Positions 1-12,900 of a stretch of DNA of 64,000 nt are shown here, in pieces (position 1 is the first letter of the stretch; each line of letters begins with the position of its first letter). This DNA comes from Lethocerus indicus (Eukaryota; Arthropoda; Insecta; Hemiptera; Belostomatidae). The DNA lies in assembly GCA_019843655.1 (NCBI GenBank), contig JACDQD010000011.1:9094604-9158603 (forward strand), read 5' to 3'. The notes beneath the pieces are model-generated. The model was not told the origin of the DNA and did not search any database. It saw only the letters and a list, made by a program, of their open reading frames with translations. A program made the translations under genes and the position numbers.

Positions 1-355
1 ACTCATCTTTAATGAAAATTTTGTTTCTTAATGAAATAACAGGAAATAAGCACAGAACATTCTAAAGATCGTGTTTATGCTAATTTTTCAATATTTTACT
101 GCAAAACAAATTAATCTTTTTGCAATTGAGTTTTGGTTTACGAATAATCGAATGAAAATATTTATATTCTTATTGAGAAATAGTTTTCAGTTCAATTTTA
201 TTGGTTAAAAATTGGGCATTTTAATATATCTAGTATAACAATACATTTAACTAACTGTATCCCATCGATAGATTGGACTTACTGGGCTGGAAGATATTTA
301 ATTTTGATTGTCTCACCGAATATAATCACAATCCAATGATTTTTTTTCTCTTCAG
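1..355 (+). other. Intron of Dicer-2 (3' portion of an upstream intron)
   Basis: AT-rich sequence with no open frame continuous with the downstream exon. It ends in a pyrimidine-rich acceptor (TTTTTTTCTCTTCAG) at position 355. The upstream Dicer exons (helicase, PAZ, most of RNase IIIa) must lie to the left of the window. Confidence 0.7.
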
Positions 356-2668
356 GCTTGCGGCATTACAGGAGCGTTTAAAATTGTCAATTGGTTGGGT
401 ATTCTACCGGATTACTTGGCCGATATTGATAGAATTCTGAATAAACCGCCAGTGACTGCACTCATAAGCGATCTCAACGTTAGTCTTAATGACTATCTTG
501 TTTCGCCTGATATTATAGAGGTTAAATTGGGTTATAAATTCAAGGACAGAAGTTATTTACTTCAAGCTCTGTCCCACCCTTCGTCCACACACATATTAAC
601 TGACTGTTATCAGCGACTGGAATTTCTCGGAGATGCCATTTTAGGTTTGTTTCTTGTTTTCAATGTTTCGATACCGTATTATTTGAAGCTGTTTAATACG
701 GCTTGACAACGCTCTTTTTTTTTTTTGCAAACTGCATTTTTTTGTGGCGCGATTGTGACTGGTACACCTGTTGTGCAGGCTCCTGTCCATTTCATCATAG
801 GTCATTTGTTGTACTTGTATTGATAGCACATACTTTGAAACTGTGATTGGCATTTTAAATTGCAATGAAATTACAAACGAAAAGTTTGCAAAAGCCATAG
901 CACAAATGAGCAGTATAATACCTCATTATAAACATTACATTTTTTCATATTACATTTTATATTAAATATTTTTGGAACACTTTTTAAACTAAAATTTGTT
1001 TTTGAAAAATCCTTGACTTTTTTTAGAGTTTTTGTAAAGCCTTACTTACAATATAGTGCATTGCATGTTGAGGGCTGTTCAGAGCAGCATTATTATTAAT
1101 ATTGTATTGTATTAGTATTAATATTTTATAAACGTGTATGTCTCTTAAAAAATGTTTCTGATTTAAACAGCTCGTAATATTAATAGTGTTAACAATTTTT
1201 GATGTATTGATTTATAATAAAAAATAACATTTTTTATGGTTTTTAATGGTTGATTATTTTTTTAGATTTCTTAATTACTGCATACATCTATGATAACTGT
1301 GGTGACCTGAATCCAGGTGAATTGACAGATCTCCGTTCAGCATTGGTCAATAATGTCACATTTGCCTGCTTAACAGTCAGATATGGTTTCCATCAACATT
1401 TGGTTGCGAAAGCCTGTAAGCTTGCAGATGTTATAAACAGATTTGTCCAACATCAAGAAATACGCAATCATACCATTGGATCTGAGGTATTGTATGACTT
1501 TTTTTCAATGACTGATTTTTTAATGTTTTCATTTAGACTTTTTTCTTATAAATAAGCATAGTTGGTCACTTGTAAAAATGAGTGTCGGTTTGATAAAAAG
1601 ATGGGACAACAATAGGATTGTCCTAAATTGTGGAAAGATTCTTTATTGAAATCTTTTTCCAACCAGTACTACTGGAAGTAAATTAACAGTATTTTATAAC
1701 CTATTTAATATTTCATAACTTTTTTCAGGTTTTATTTTTAATAGAAGAAAATGATGTTCAAGTTGCCGAAAGCATCGATGTTCCAAAAGTACTCGGTGAC
1801 TTATTTGAATCTTTAGCAGGTGCAGTTTATCTCGACAGTAATAAATGTCTCAAAACTGTATGGAATGTGTTTTACAGGTTAATGGCAAATGAAATAAGTA
1901 AGTTTACCATTTTAATGAAAGATTTTTGCTATATTAAAGTGTATTCAATTTATTGCAATCAAATATAATAATAAATGCAGCAATATTAAAAAGTTATTAT
2001 TTTCAGGTGTATTTAGTAAAGATGTACCAAGAAATCATATTAGGCTGCTGTATGAACAGTTTCCAAACCCACCACTTCCAAAGTTTGGGTAATATCAATT
2101 AACACAGTGTTCTTACTTATTACTTAATTAATTGATTAACTTAACATTATGTATAAAATATCAATTTCTTTAGTAAATTTGTCTAACAATTTTTGCAAAG
2201 CAGTAAGTTAAATCTACAATAATGCACTCTAAAACACAAGGAACTATTGAGTATTATTGAGTCAGTAATGCCTTGCAATTTAAAACATAGTTTACTCTTG
2301 ATAATTATTTTCAAACTGTTGTTTATAAATGCCCTACAAATTAGAACTGAGGCGACCACATGGCCTTTTCCTCTTAACAGGGTTATTCAAGAGTAACCTC
2401 ATAAATGGATGTTTAATTTAAAGTGATTCTTAATCTCTTTAATTTAATGTTTACACCAAATACAATTTTGAATTCCAGAAGTGTGACTATGCTAGATGAC
2501 AAATGCGTAATAATTCCTCTGGAAGTGACGAACTATAATAATAGTGTGCCAAGGATATTCCACGGGATTGGAGAAAATAAGGCCCAGGCTAAATTGGCAG
2601 CTGCCAAAATTGCACTACGATATTACCATACGCCAAAATCGAACGAGGAGAATTCAGATGCGAAGTGA
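356..2668 (+). CDS. Dcr-2: Dicer, probably Dicer-2: 3' end (RNase IIIb and dsRBD), five exons
   Basis: Double-stranded-RNA endonuclease of the RNA-interference pathway, cytoplasmic; the N-terminal part lies outside the window. Exons are 356-644, 1266-1486, 1729-1897, 2007-2088 and 2479-2668. All have GT/AG borders and matching phases (1,0,1,2), giving 316 residues and a TGA stop. RNase IIIb begins near LGYKFKDRSYLLQALSHPS. It carries RLEFLGDAILD across the first splice junction and VLGDLFESLAGA in exon 3, so all four acidic catalytic positions (E, D, D, E) are present. The C-terminus is a double-stranded-RNA-binding domain ending GIGENKAQAKLAAAKIAL. The family assignment is near certain. Dicer-2 is preferred over Dicer-1 because CGDLNPGELTDLRSALVNN followed by TFACLTVRYGFH resembles insect Dicer-2 as I remember it; only a homology search would settle this. 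It is convergent with Mfap1. Confidence 0.88.
645..1265 (+). other. Dicer-2 intron between RNase IIIb exons
   Basis: AT-rich 621-bp intron splitting the RNase III signature codon GAT (G|AT). Donor GTTTGT, acceptor TTTTTTTAG. Nothing else recognisable. Confidence 0.85.
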
Positions 2669-2717
2669 AATGTGTTACGATGTTTGGTTTGAAATAGTAC
2701 CAACTATTCTGAAGAAG

Positions 2718-2723
2718 AATAAA
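2718..2723 (+). terminator. Proximal poly(A) signal of Dicer-2
   Basis: AATAAA 50 bp downstream of the Dicer stop codon, the first canonical poly(A) hexamer on this strand. Another AATAAA lies at 3148-3153 and could give a longer 3' UTR. Confidence 0.55.
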
Positions 2724-3170
2724 GCATTTAATATTTTTGTACAGTTTCAAAGCTAATTGTAATAAGTAATGCTACATACAAGATAATTATTTTTAAAGTT
2801 TAATTATTATCCAACTTACCTATATTTTTTTAAGATATGCATGACAGCTCATTAGGTTTTGGTTTGTTCGATCCACTAGTACCATTGATGTTGGTTAAAT
2901 TCTAGGTATAAATGCAGCAAGCATGAACACTAAGGAAGTAAATTTGTACAGTCCTTAGATTATATTAGAGCATAATGAGCTCTGTATTGTGCTTTATAAA
3001 GACAGCCCTATTTATGGAGGAATATGCTTTTATTACATTTAATGATGGGATTTTTTCCCCATATTTAATTTTTTTTTTAAAGTGCAGTGCATATATTGCT
3101 CCATGATGCTAGTTTTTATTTTAATTCTAGCTCTTATCTATATGTACAATAAAATGTTTCTTTATTTCTG

Positions 3171-3172
<2 letters not shown>

Positions 3173-3208
<36 letters not shown>
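3173..3208. repeat. (AT)18 microsatellite
   Basis: Thirty-six bases of pure AT dinucleotide in the Dicer-2/Mfap1 intergenic gap, beside the candidate poly(A) signals of both genes. Confidence 0.98.
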
Positions 3209-3212
<4 letters not shown>

Positions 3213-3471
3213 TATATTATTATAATTTTTTTTTATATATATAATTAAACTCTATATGTATATAATTATTGCAAATTAAATATACAATTATAATCTTCAG
3301 AAAATCACTGGTCCCACAGGTTAATAAAATAGTAACATTTAAATATTTATAATTGAGGTATATTACAAATATCAAAATAACTTAAATGTACACTTATGCT
3401 GATGATCTAGATCCAATAGCTGATTTACAGTATTCTCTTTTTAATAATTTTTAATGAATTTATGCTCCTCA

Positions 3472-4432
3472 TTATTTCCTTTTATTTGATGGTCTTTCAA
3501 ATAACTGCTTGCAGCCAGCAGCTTGATTATTGTGGAATTTTACATTTTGCGCCGTTTCAGAAATCCAAGGAGAATCAAACTGCGTTGTGTCCTGGTCTAC
3601 GAGATGGGTATACTTGGTTCTTCCACTCCTTCCGAAGTTCTTCACCTTAAAGATTCAAACTTTAATTTATTATCTTTGAAGCAAACATTGTTTTGGGTGA
3701 ACTTAAGGCATTTGGCAAATTCTATCTAATGTAATTATAAAATTTTAAAAAATACTAACCTGCATTACACGAGGCAATATAGTCTTATCGAAATGATCTT
3801 CAAGTGTGGCTTCTGAGAAATCTCTTTTGTAAAGGTCTTCTTCTGAATCCTGCAGAGATTAATTTAATGAATGACAGAATTTTATTTAGTGTTATAAAGG
3901 ACAAAATGATTATACACTAGTTTACTTACCATAAAGAATGCTCCTCTGTGGTAGTATTTTTGCATGAATTTATATTTCCCTTTAGTTGCTTTGTTGGTAA
4001 CAACTTTGGGGTTGCTGCGGAGCTCATTTCGTCTTTCTTCTTCTGACATGTTTCGAAGGCGCTCAATTTCAAGCCTTTCTTTTTCAATCCTGTAATATAA
4101 ATTTTGGAGACACATTGAAGTTACCTTAATGAAACTTACATACTTCTTGTCTTGCTTTCAATTTTAAATTGTAAAATAGGAATTTAAGATTGCCTTATTG
4201 TAAACTTACTGTTCCCTTTCTTCACGGTCCCTCTTTATTCGTTTCAACTCTCGGGCTTTCCAGGCTTCATATTCAACTTCGTCATTTTCATCACCTGTAT
4301 TAACATCATTTAATGCTGGGTCTTCACCAGTTCCTTTATTTTTTATTGTTTCTTTTCTAATTTCCTCTTCAACAATCTAAATAAATTTGAATATTATAAG
4401 AATTGTATTTTTATGTACAATTGTTTGTGTGT

Positions 4433-4489
<57 letters not shown>

Positions 4490-6408
4490 ATTATAAAACT
4501 GTATAATGGAAATTTGCAAAGCCTTCTTGAATCAGTTGTTACCTTTAATGTTTGTTTCCGCCTATCATCAGCCAGTTTTTTAGCTTCTACTTCGGCCTCT
4601 TTTTTCTTCTGTGCTTTTTTCTCTTTTTCCAATATTGTTACACGCTCTTTTTTTCTAACAAATACTGGTTTCAGCCTCAGCCCTGTTTCTTCTTCAGAAT
4701 CTGCAATTGAAATCGCACAAAGTATGATAGGATAGAAATTAATCTTTTGAAGCCAGATATATTATGCACAATTTCTTTTTATCTATTAAATAATACAATA
4801 ATAAGTGAGGTTCACCGGAATATTCTTCATATTCAGAAGAGTCTTCGTCGCTGTCCTGCTCACTCTGGCCTTCATCTTCTTTATCCAAAACTTCAGTTTC
4901 CTATTAGGAAAGAAAAGATAGGTTAACATGTCAAACACTTATCTTTTGTCATATTTTTACTACTTAATTACAACTGTAATAAACAAAAAGATCATTAAAA
5001 GGGGATATTAAAATGCATTGGATTCTACAGGTGAGTGCAACTATGTTTCAATTAATTTAGTCATATTTATTATTTATTAATTATTAAATTATTATTTATT
5101 AATATATTTTCTCTATTCTAATGACAAATGATTTTTTATGTAAAATCATGATGTAGGAAAATGACTGATTTAATTTCATTTACTGTCTGGTCCTTTCGGT
5201 TGAGAACTCTTTCCCTGAGCATTTGTCTCCGCCTCTCAATTTCAGTATCGCTAAGCTCCTCTTCCTCTTCTTCCTCACTAGTTTCACCAGCACGGATTCT
5301 CCTAATTTCTTTATCTTCTTCAGCACTCAAATCACCTTCCAGTACCTCCGGCTCATGAATATGTCTGTACAATTCCAAGATAAGCATGTTGGGAACATTG
5401 CGCTCATGATAACATGAAAACCCAACAGATGAACATCTTCAACATGTTGACATTGAGAAGTGATGATAATGAATGTAAAATTCAGATCCTGAGAGAGATC
5501 TGATGCTATTTAAATGCAATAATTGACCCATGAAATCACCTGTTGTGACTAATTCTAAACTTCTGTACTTTTTGTGAATTTGTGCAAAAGTATTGAAAAT
5601 TTAAGAGTGCAATGATACTGGCCTGTGAGCAACGAGGGAGGACCAGTTTAAAAATCTAGGGAGTGCAGATCAAAACCACAGACTAAACTACATGGATGAT
5701 TTAGTCAATTTTTATTTTATGAAATTAAGTGTTCCTAATGGATAAGGCCTCACTTATAGGCTATTTTTTACAAGTGTTCAGTATTGTAAAATTTTCTATA
5801 CAGAAGAACGCCTCTTAATCGATGATTCCCTCATTCCGCAGTACTTCTTGTTCTTGAACGATTTCACCTGTTGATTTTTTTGTCCTAAAAGGAAACAACA
5901 AACCTAAACGGATATATTCACCTGTGTCTCGGTTTGTCTTCGCTCACTTCAACACTCATTGTGTGGCTATCATAGTTTCTGGACTTCAAACGTCTGAGAC
6001 GTGGGTCATCAGGCAGTGATTCGTTATCACTCTCTTCCACCTTTCGCTCAGGTGTTCCTCCTCTCTGGTGTTTCCGTGATTCGATAAAATCTTCGTCTTC
6101 TGATTCCTCTTCGGTGCTCGACATCGGTGCATACTCGGGCCTTTTTCCAGATACATATCGGTGGACTTTGACTTTCTGCATGGACACTTCGCCTGAGACA
6201 AATGAACTCACATGAATGATTTATTGACGAATACGACCACTTTTATTCGAAAAAAAATCAATTCTACACTTGAAACTGTAGTGGAGAAATGTGTGTACCG
6301 AAATTATCCAAACAAAACAGATAAAATATTACCTTTTTCATTTTTGACGGGTACGGCACCAGCAGTGCTGAGAATATCGAAAGACGTAGGCTGGGGATAG
6401 AAATCCAT
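3472..6408 (-). CDS. Mfap1: Microfibrillar-associated protein 1 (Mfap1), complete, nine exons
   Basis: Nuclear protein of the spliceosome (B-complex-associated in animals) despite its historical name. Coding exons on the minus strand are 6408-6333, 6192-5922, 5364-5184, 4900-4816, 4700-4543, 4376-4210, 4089-3930, 3849-3760 and 3645-3472. Every junction is GT/AG and phase-consistent, giving 453 residues plus TAA (human protein about 439). The order matches the family: an N-terminal [12 protein letters not shown] box (about residues 15-26), [23 protein letters not shown], acidic [17 protein letters not shown], a charged coiled region ([14 protein letters not shown] onward), [17 protein letters not shown], and the C-terminal [20 protein letters not shown] block. 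The least certain part is the first 13 residues: the ATG at 6408 fits, but an acceptor-like CCCCAG lies just after it, so a separate upstream start exon is possible. Confidence 0.95.
4441..4485. repeat. (AT)n microsatellite in an Mfap1 intron
   Basis: Forty-five bases of AT dinucleotide between Mfap1 exons 5 and 6 (intron 4377-4542). Confidence 0.98.
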
Positions 6409-9090
6409 TCTAATATTATTGTAATAAAAGCTCTATTTACAAAGTCAACATAACCCACTCAGCAACCTTCGTAAACATAACCTCACTCGTGCACAACAGC
6501 AGCCTAGATCGGAGGAAACTTTTATTCTGCCAGTATCGATTCCAGATACCTAAATAAATTTATATTAATTTATATTTTAGTATATAACGTTATGTCGTAA
6601 TATATATGTGTATAATTAACTATATTTTGATCTTTTTAATTTAAGACAATTGTACTAAAGTAATAATTAAACTTCCTGATAAAAAAATAACACGTTCATT
6701 TACATTAATTTAATAACCAAACAATGAGGAATATGTACTTAGTATATACTTTATGTGTCTAATTACTAACACGGGTTACAAGCCCGTCGGAGTGATCCGC
6801 CGAGATATAGATGTACAAGAAAAAGTTTATAAATGTAATAGTGCAGACATTTTTTAAATCACACAATATCAAAGGTTGCCAACCTGCAAGAGAAGAGCGG
6901 CCGGCGGTTATCTCCTGTCTTAGAAATTACGTTATTTTGTAATTTAGTATATCGAAATTATTGTGAAATTTAAAGAAATTTGATCAGCCATTTCTCCGCT
7001 TGCCCACTTGGTGCAACCCTAGCCAGTAGCATTTCGTCGGTAATATATCACCTCGCTCTAACCAGACGAAGCATACGGCCAACGCTGTAACTCTCGGTAA
7101 TGGTGGTTATAAAATTATTGCTCTCCGCTGACGTCCTTTAGAGGACATTTAGACATAGATTGGGTTAACTGATTTCAAATATTTGGAAGGTCTGTTCAAA
7201 TTTCAGAAACATGCAGAGTATAATTTTGCAGTCCATGTATGACCCAACGGCCATTGCAAGTGTCCGCCATTTGTTAAATGAAAACTTGCCCACATATTTC
7301 AATCTTTTATTGGCGTTTATGTTTCCTTTCAATGTAACTTTACACTTGGCGAGGGCTATCCCTATACTGAAAAAGTTAGTCATATGAGTATTGATTGATA
7401 TGTACTAAACCCTTTAATCTCCTACTGGATGATTACAGTAAGGCAAGCAAAGCAGGGTAAAGGCATATTGTCAATTATGATGAAACAGTATGCAAATGTT
7501 AATTACAAAAAATAAGTCAAATATAATTTACTGTTAGAGTGAATTAATAACAAATTAAATATGCCATTTTATGTTATGGTGCCTTCAAATCATAGCTTAT
7601 GTTTTTAGGTATTACAACATGTTTGATTTTATTAGTAATAGAAGTGCCATCCAAATTACCGTTTCTTCTCTTTATAATTAGTATTTCTTACTATTTATTT
7701 GCTTTTCCATTTACTTTACCCTTTTATACTTCAAATCTAAATGATAATATTATTTAAATGTATGAAAAACATGGTTCATTAATACTAAAACTACATTAAT
7801 AAGGAAGTTACGTTGTAAGTTATAATTTTTTCAAATAGCTTATCTTTTAAACTACAATTTATTTTATTTCATTGGTATTATTAAAATTCATATAAAAATT
7901 AGTAATTATTAATAGTAGTTTGGATTATTATCCAAATCAGTTTCTTCTATTTGTCATCATTTTTTAATATTTTTTTAAATGTCTATCCATCATTATTTTC
8001 CTATATTTTGTTTTTCTATATACTTTTCCTTTTGTATATATATAATAACATTTAATATAATAGTATTTTGTATATATATAATAACATTAAATATAAAAAA
8101 AAGTTTCAAATAATATTAAACCTTGACAGTGTAATGTACAGACATTCTTTACATTAGCACATTGTGCAATTTGATTCCTTTATAAAAGTAGAAAAAACAC
8201 AAAGAAACATAATGACATAAAAAATAATTAGAATTTAGAAATATAAATTTTCTATAATTCTAAATAGGTTTAATATGTTTATTATTGATATTCAAAAATT
8301 ACCTGGTATTCTTTTGAACTGATATAGTCCTTATGAACTATATTTATAATCTAGGTAATAGATTCAGTAGGCTATTTCCTCACCTCTCTATAGAAAAAAA
8401 AGTATTCTTAGATATTGAGTATTTTATTAAGACAAAATTGCTGCATTTTGTAATAATAATAGTAATAATGCAAGCACCCAAGAAAATAATATCAATGTGA
8501 TATGTAGTTAGAGGTTATCATTGTATATTCTAAAAGATTTAGTTCTAAAGACCTTTAGTACCAAATTGTAGACAAAAATCCATGCATTATGTTTTTATCA
8601 CTGAACATTACTAATAAACAAATCAAAGAAATATAAATCTTTGTTACAATTGAAATTAAATGACTAACTTAAAATTGTTTCATTCGGGAAAACAAGATTA
8701 AAATAGCCTACAGCATCCACACCATTTAAATCAGTTCTGGTAACTACATGAACCTCATTGAAAAACTGTAGCTCGAGAATTCCTTTGAGGATGTCAGATC
8801 TGGTTGTTAGACTTTTATCAAAAGTATGATTCGGATATTTGAAATTATTATTTTATATCCACATAGGTACACTTTTTGTCTAAAAAGAGTAAAAAAATTA
8901 TCACTGTTGCAGGAAAGTCTAAATAATATGGCTCTTTTGTATGTGTAGAGAGTGATTTACATTAAGGTATTGGTTATGATGAGACAGTGAAAAGCGAGAA
9001 AAAAATTATTTAAATATTTTCATCTATGTAATTTCACTTTAAAGTATAATTGTATGATTTGATTGGAAATAAATCATTTATGGTACATAA
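6409..9090. other. AT-rich intergenic DNA upstream of Mfap1
   Basis: The first few hundred bases should contain the Mfap1 promoter and 5' UTR, but no TATA box or clear initiator stands out. A patch at about 6770-7130 is more GC-rich and contains CAGTAGCATTTCGTCGG, a phrase nearly repeated at 19.1 kb, which suggests an old repeat insertion. From 7150 to 9090 the DNA is very AT-rich with no coding signal. Confidence 0.6.
8030..8095. repeat. Short tandem duplication, about 36-bp unit
   Basis: TTTTGTATATATATAATAAC and the bases after it occur twice with a period of about 36 bases, differing at one or two positions. This looks like a simple local duplication. Confidence 0.85.
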
Positions 9091-9960
9091 AATTTGTTAT
9101 GTAAAACGGTTAACGCGTATTTTTGTTTTTCCTGCACCCGGTTGCTCAGTGGGCCTCAATCCTTCTCCATCCCTATTATAATTTATATTAAAAATTATTA
9201 TTTTAGTTTCAGATATCGAGCCCGACCACGAGTACTCAGCAAGGTCGGGAGATGGCGTTTGAATGCGGCACAAAGGAAGTCGGTTAAGAATTCAAGGAAT
9301 GCCGAGCTACGGAGTGGGGGACTGCGCCTGCGTTAGTCTCCTGGTTGGCTTGTGTCTCGAAAGACGCTTCTAGGAAAGAGAGAGAGAGATAGAGAGAGAG
9401 TGAGAGAGAGGCAGGCCCGTGTAAGACCACCTGTTGTTTCCGTGGAAGGGCGTTCGAGATCCTTACGCCGGGAATCGAGCCCGCCTGCCAGGGAGTCATC
9501 ACACCCCAGCCCGCCGACCGACTCCAGACTCGGGAGAGGATCAATTCACAGGTCAGCACTGTTACTTACGCACGCTCTCGGGTTTAAACTGCGGGAGGCC
9601 CGACAGAAATCTGTTCCCGTTGCCCCCGTTGTCACCCTCCCCATTTAATTCCGGCCGGAACGGGGGAACGCCCGCTTTCGTACCGTGCCGAATTTCCGAC
9701 TCTGAAGATGACCGGATCTCTAGAAAGATTTCGTGGAGTTTTCGGGGGAGTGTCTCCCCCGCCCCGCCGGATTCCGGTTCCTCGACGGAGTGGGGGATAT
9801 TTTCAAATTTTGAAATAAAAAATAAAAAAGGTATCGGCTGTTTTAATTCGGCGTAGATTTCGAGATCGGGCAGTGTCGCAAATTGAGAACCGTCCTTACC
9901 GCCTCCGTCTTACACGCCCGTAGAAGTCTCCGGGACGTTTTGCTTCGACCGTAATTTGTG
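9091..9960. promoter_or_regulatory. CpG-rich island with GA tract; candidate promoter or first exon
   Basis: Base composition changes abruptly from AT-rich to GC- and CpG-rich. The stretch holds a GA-rich tract (about 9377-9411), many CpG sites, and a donor-like CACAG|GTCAGC at about 9548-9558. A 140-codon open frame crosses it but resembles no family and has no codon-use support. It could be a non-coding first exon with promoter, possibly an alternative karst promoter 23 kb upstream of the coding first exon, or a decayed repeat. The minus strand also reads GGCTCGATTCCCGGC, like a SINE B box. Confidence 0.3.
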
Positions 9961-12900
9961 CCGACAAAAATTATTACCCGGAGAACAAACGTTGAAATAT
10001 GCATTCCTTAGATAGGTTGCCATGACGTTAAACCGAATTGATTTCTATTCACCCGATGGTACTGGGTTGTAGGGAGACTAAAGAGATTTGGATTTAGAAA
10101 CGTTGTTAAGTTGGATTCTGGGAAAAATGATAGTATTTTTATATATATTTTGTTACAAAATTATTATTACACAATTTCTATTACGCTAAATTCTGTAAAT
10201 ATGTTGATTACCTGAGGTCGACAGCGTGGCATATTGTACTATGGGGGAACTGATAAAAATTAAGCAAGCATTGTATATATCGTGAGAGACAATCGCGATT
10301 TAAATATAAGATGAACTGAGAATAGATATGAAGAGATTGGCTGGGGTTTGGAATATTATCGCTCGTTCAATTCTCCGTCAATTGTCATTCGTCTTTTAAT
10401 CTGGATTCTCGATACCTCGGACGGTATCATCTCGGAGTTTCTGTAACCGACAACGAACCGCGTACCTGGGGGAGTGACAGTGTAGTGATAGTGCCGACAG
10501 GAGGCTCAATCGGCCTAAGTACCCCCTGAAGCCGACGCAAATAAACCAGTGATAATTCAGGACAAAAATCGAACGCTCGGTTCTGTTATCGAGATTAACT
10601 CTGTGTTTGTACACAGCGCGATAGAGGACTGAAATTGGACTGGTCAGTTGAAATTGAAATCAGTCCAAAACGTTTGTCGTGGGAATCAAAGCATTTTTAG
10701 TTGTTTTTTTTAACGCTTGGTAAAGACTATAAATTGATTATTTTTTAAAAATGTAAATTACAATTACTCTATCATTTGATTGATATTAGAAAATATTTTT
10801 CCACGTTATTGATTGAATGACAGCAAAAATTCCACTCTCTGGTCTGTTTCAATGTTAACAGAAACTTGACTTGATATTGCACTGAGACAAATTTCGTCGC
10901 CGAATTAGAAATTCCCTTAGGCTTGAATATCGTTTTGGTCGAATGAATTATTCGGAAAGAATAATTGCCTCCACTTCTCAGTTATGAAGATTTTTGTTAT
11001 CACTCGTGTGATTCTCCTCCCGCTAAACCAATTACGGTTTTCCGTTATTATTTAGGTAAAGAGCCCGCCGATTGACAGGTTTTTACATTACTACCACGGC
11101 GTATTTTATAAGTAGAAAAAGGCAAACTAGGATGCTTGGTCCTCAGCTTAGTTATGCTGTTTCTATTCGTTTATTATATTTTTACGCGTAAAAAAATTCG
11201 CGACGATCGAATAACTCCCGGCTGGGATAGGATTGCTCTTATCTTCCATCTCGATGCTTGTACATTGAAAGCTTTGTTTGTATACAGACAGATCCGTGCG
11301 GCCTAATGTGGGATGGCCCGCAGCGTTTTGTAATATCATCACCCGTCCGATTTTCTGCCCCCTTTCAGCTTCTCACCGTTGTCATTAGCATTAAGCTTAT
11401 CGCGGCGTTGGGGAGGTACACGCCGTATGATAAGGTATTGTACAGAGACATTACCATCGCCATTCCCGGCCTACATACCCTGCAGAACTGAATCAAAGAC
11501 ACAACCTGTATTTCGGCCATATTTTGATTTATCAACATGGATAACTCGTTGGAGACCTTAAATTGCCATGGCTTTCTTTCGGTCGCGTTACCTTTAAGAT
11601 CAGTTCTCTGCGACCATCTGAACAATAGAAAACTATATTTCAGTAACGTTACAGTTATCAATTTATGAAAATTGCGACGATTGTATCTTTTAGCCGTGCA
11701 TCGAAAATTTGTTTCGGGAAGCTCGTGGCGCGTACCTTACGGCCTCAAAGCCGAGGCGTAACTCGTAAGAGGCATCGGTAGAGGTTGACCTTCGTAACAC
11801 AGTTGGAACTCTTCCACCAGATTATTATGAAACGGCCTCAGAAGTATTCGCCTGGGAAGGTTTCATACCGGGAAATGTATGCCGAATTCGAACTGAGAAG
11901 TTCGACATTTCAGGTCTGTAATAGACATGGGGCGGTAGATGGGAATTCAAATAGGGTGAAATAATGTAAAACCTTACGGAATTGCACATACTTGTAGAAA
12001 TCTTTATTGCTTCGAATTTCTGTATTTCCTATGGCAAAAATTATACACTAGCTGGCGGTCCTTTATATACATTTAGGCAACGGAACGAACTTTTAATATC
12101 AAGGTCGTAGGACAGAAATTTTTACATCCCTATATATTTATGGGACAAAAGGTTTCGGTAGAATATTTTATAAATCGCAACTGGCATTAATTTCCTCAAG
12201 CTGAGGAAAATTTCGAAATAAAAGTTTATCTTTTTAGCGTAGGATTTTGAGGCCTTCACGAGAATAAGTCCATCAGTCCAGAATCCGGCTCGTTGCAGCT
12301 AATAGAATAATTGGGACTGTAGCTCCATTGTCGTCCAAGCTCTACCGATTTGGTTGGAATTTAAAATGCGTTTATTGCCTCATTCCGGTTCCATTCTCGG
12401 CCTTCAGATCGGCGCACCGACGATTTAACTTGTCGCTTTACGGGGCATTGCGGAGCGCTCTGTAATATTTCAAAATTTAAAATGGTCGTAATTTGGGGGG
12501 CATGTAGGAATAATACTTACTACGGCGTGAACTGAAGACCTGTCTTGCCTAGGTCGAAAAGCTCCAGAGATATTCCAAACACCGACAAATGATATATAAA
12601 ATCTGCAGATGCCACGGTTTATGCATACACCCCGATTACGGCGTGATTTAACTTTTCACTCAGAAAATGATTCATGGGCTAAAAAAATTGTGGAGGAGAA
12701 AAAATACTTTTTTCTTATTGTTTTATTCTGTTAGATGTTTAAGGAGCACAGAGGAAATGTCCAATTAAAAAAAAAAAACAAAGTGTTTGGAAACATTGTA
12801 CGAATTGGTACAATATTTACGAATAAGTATGTTAGTACAATAGTACGAATATTTAGATTATAATTTACTATATGAATGTATCGTTCTAGGACGGGCATTT

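Larger units (their letters stand above)
2669..3471. other. Convergent intergenic region / 3' UTRs of Dicer-2 and Mfap1
   Basis: About 800 bp of AT-rich DNA between two stop codons that face each other. It holds plus-strand AATAAA at 2718 and 3148, minus-strand AATAAA at 3166-3161 and 3120-3115, a minus-strand ATTAAA at 3455-3450, and an (AT)18 tract. The two 3' UTRs would overlap if the distal signals are used. Confidence 0.6.

Noticed and set aside
9434..9856. 140-codon open frame on the plus strand
   Set aside because: No family resemblance, low-complexity proline/arginine composition, and an overlapping long frame on the other strand; explained by GC-rich DNA with few stop codons.
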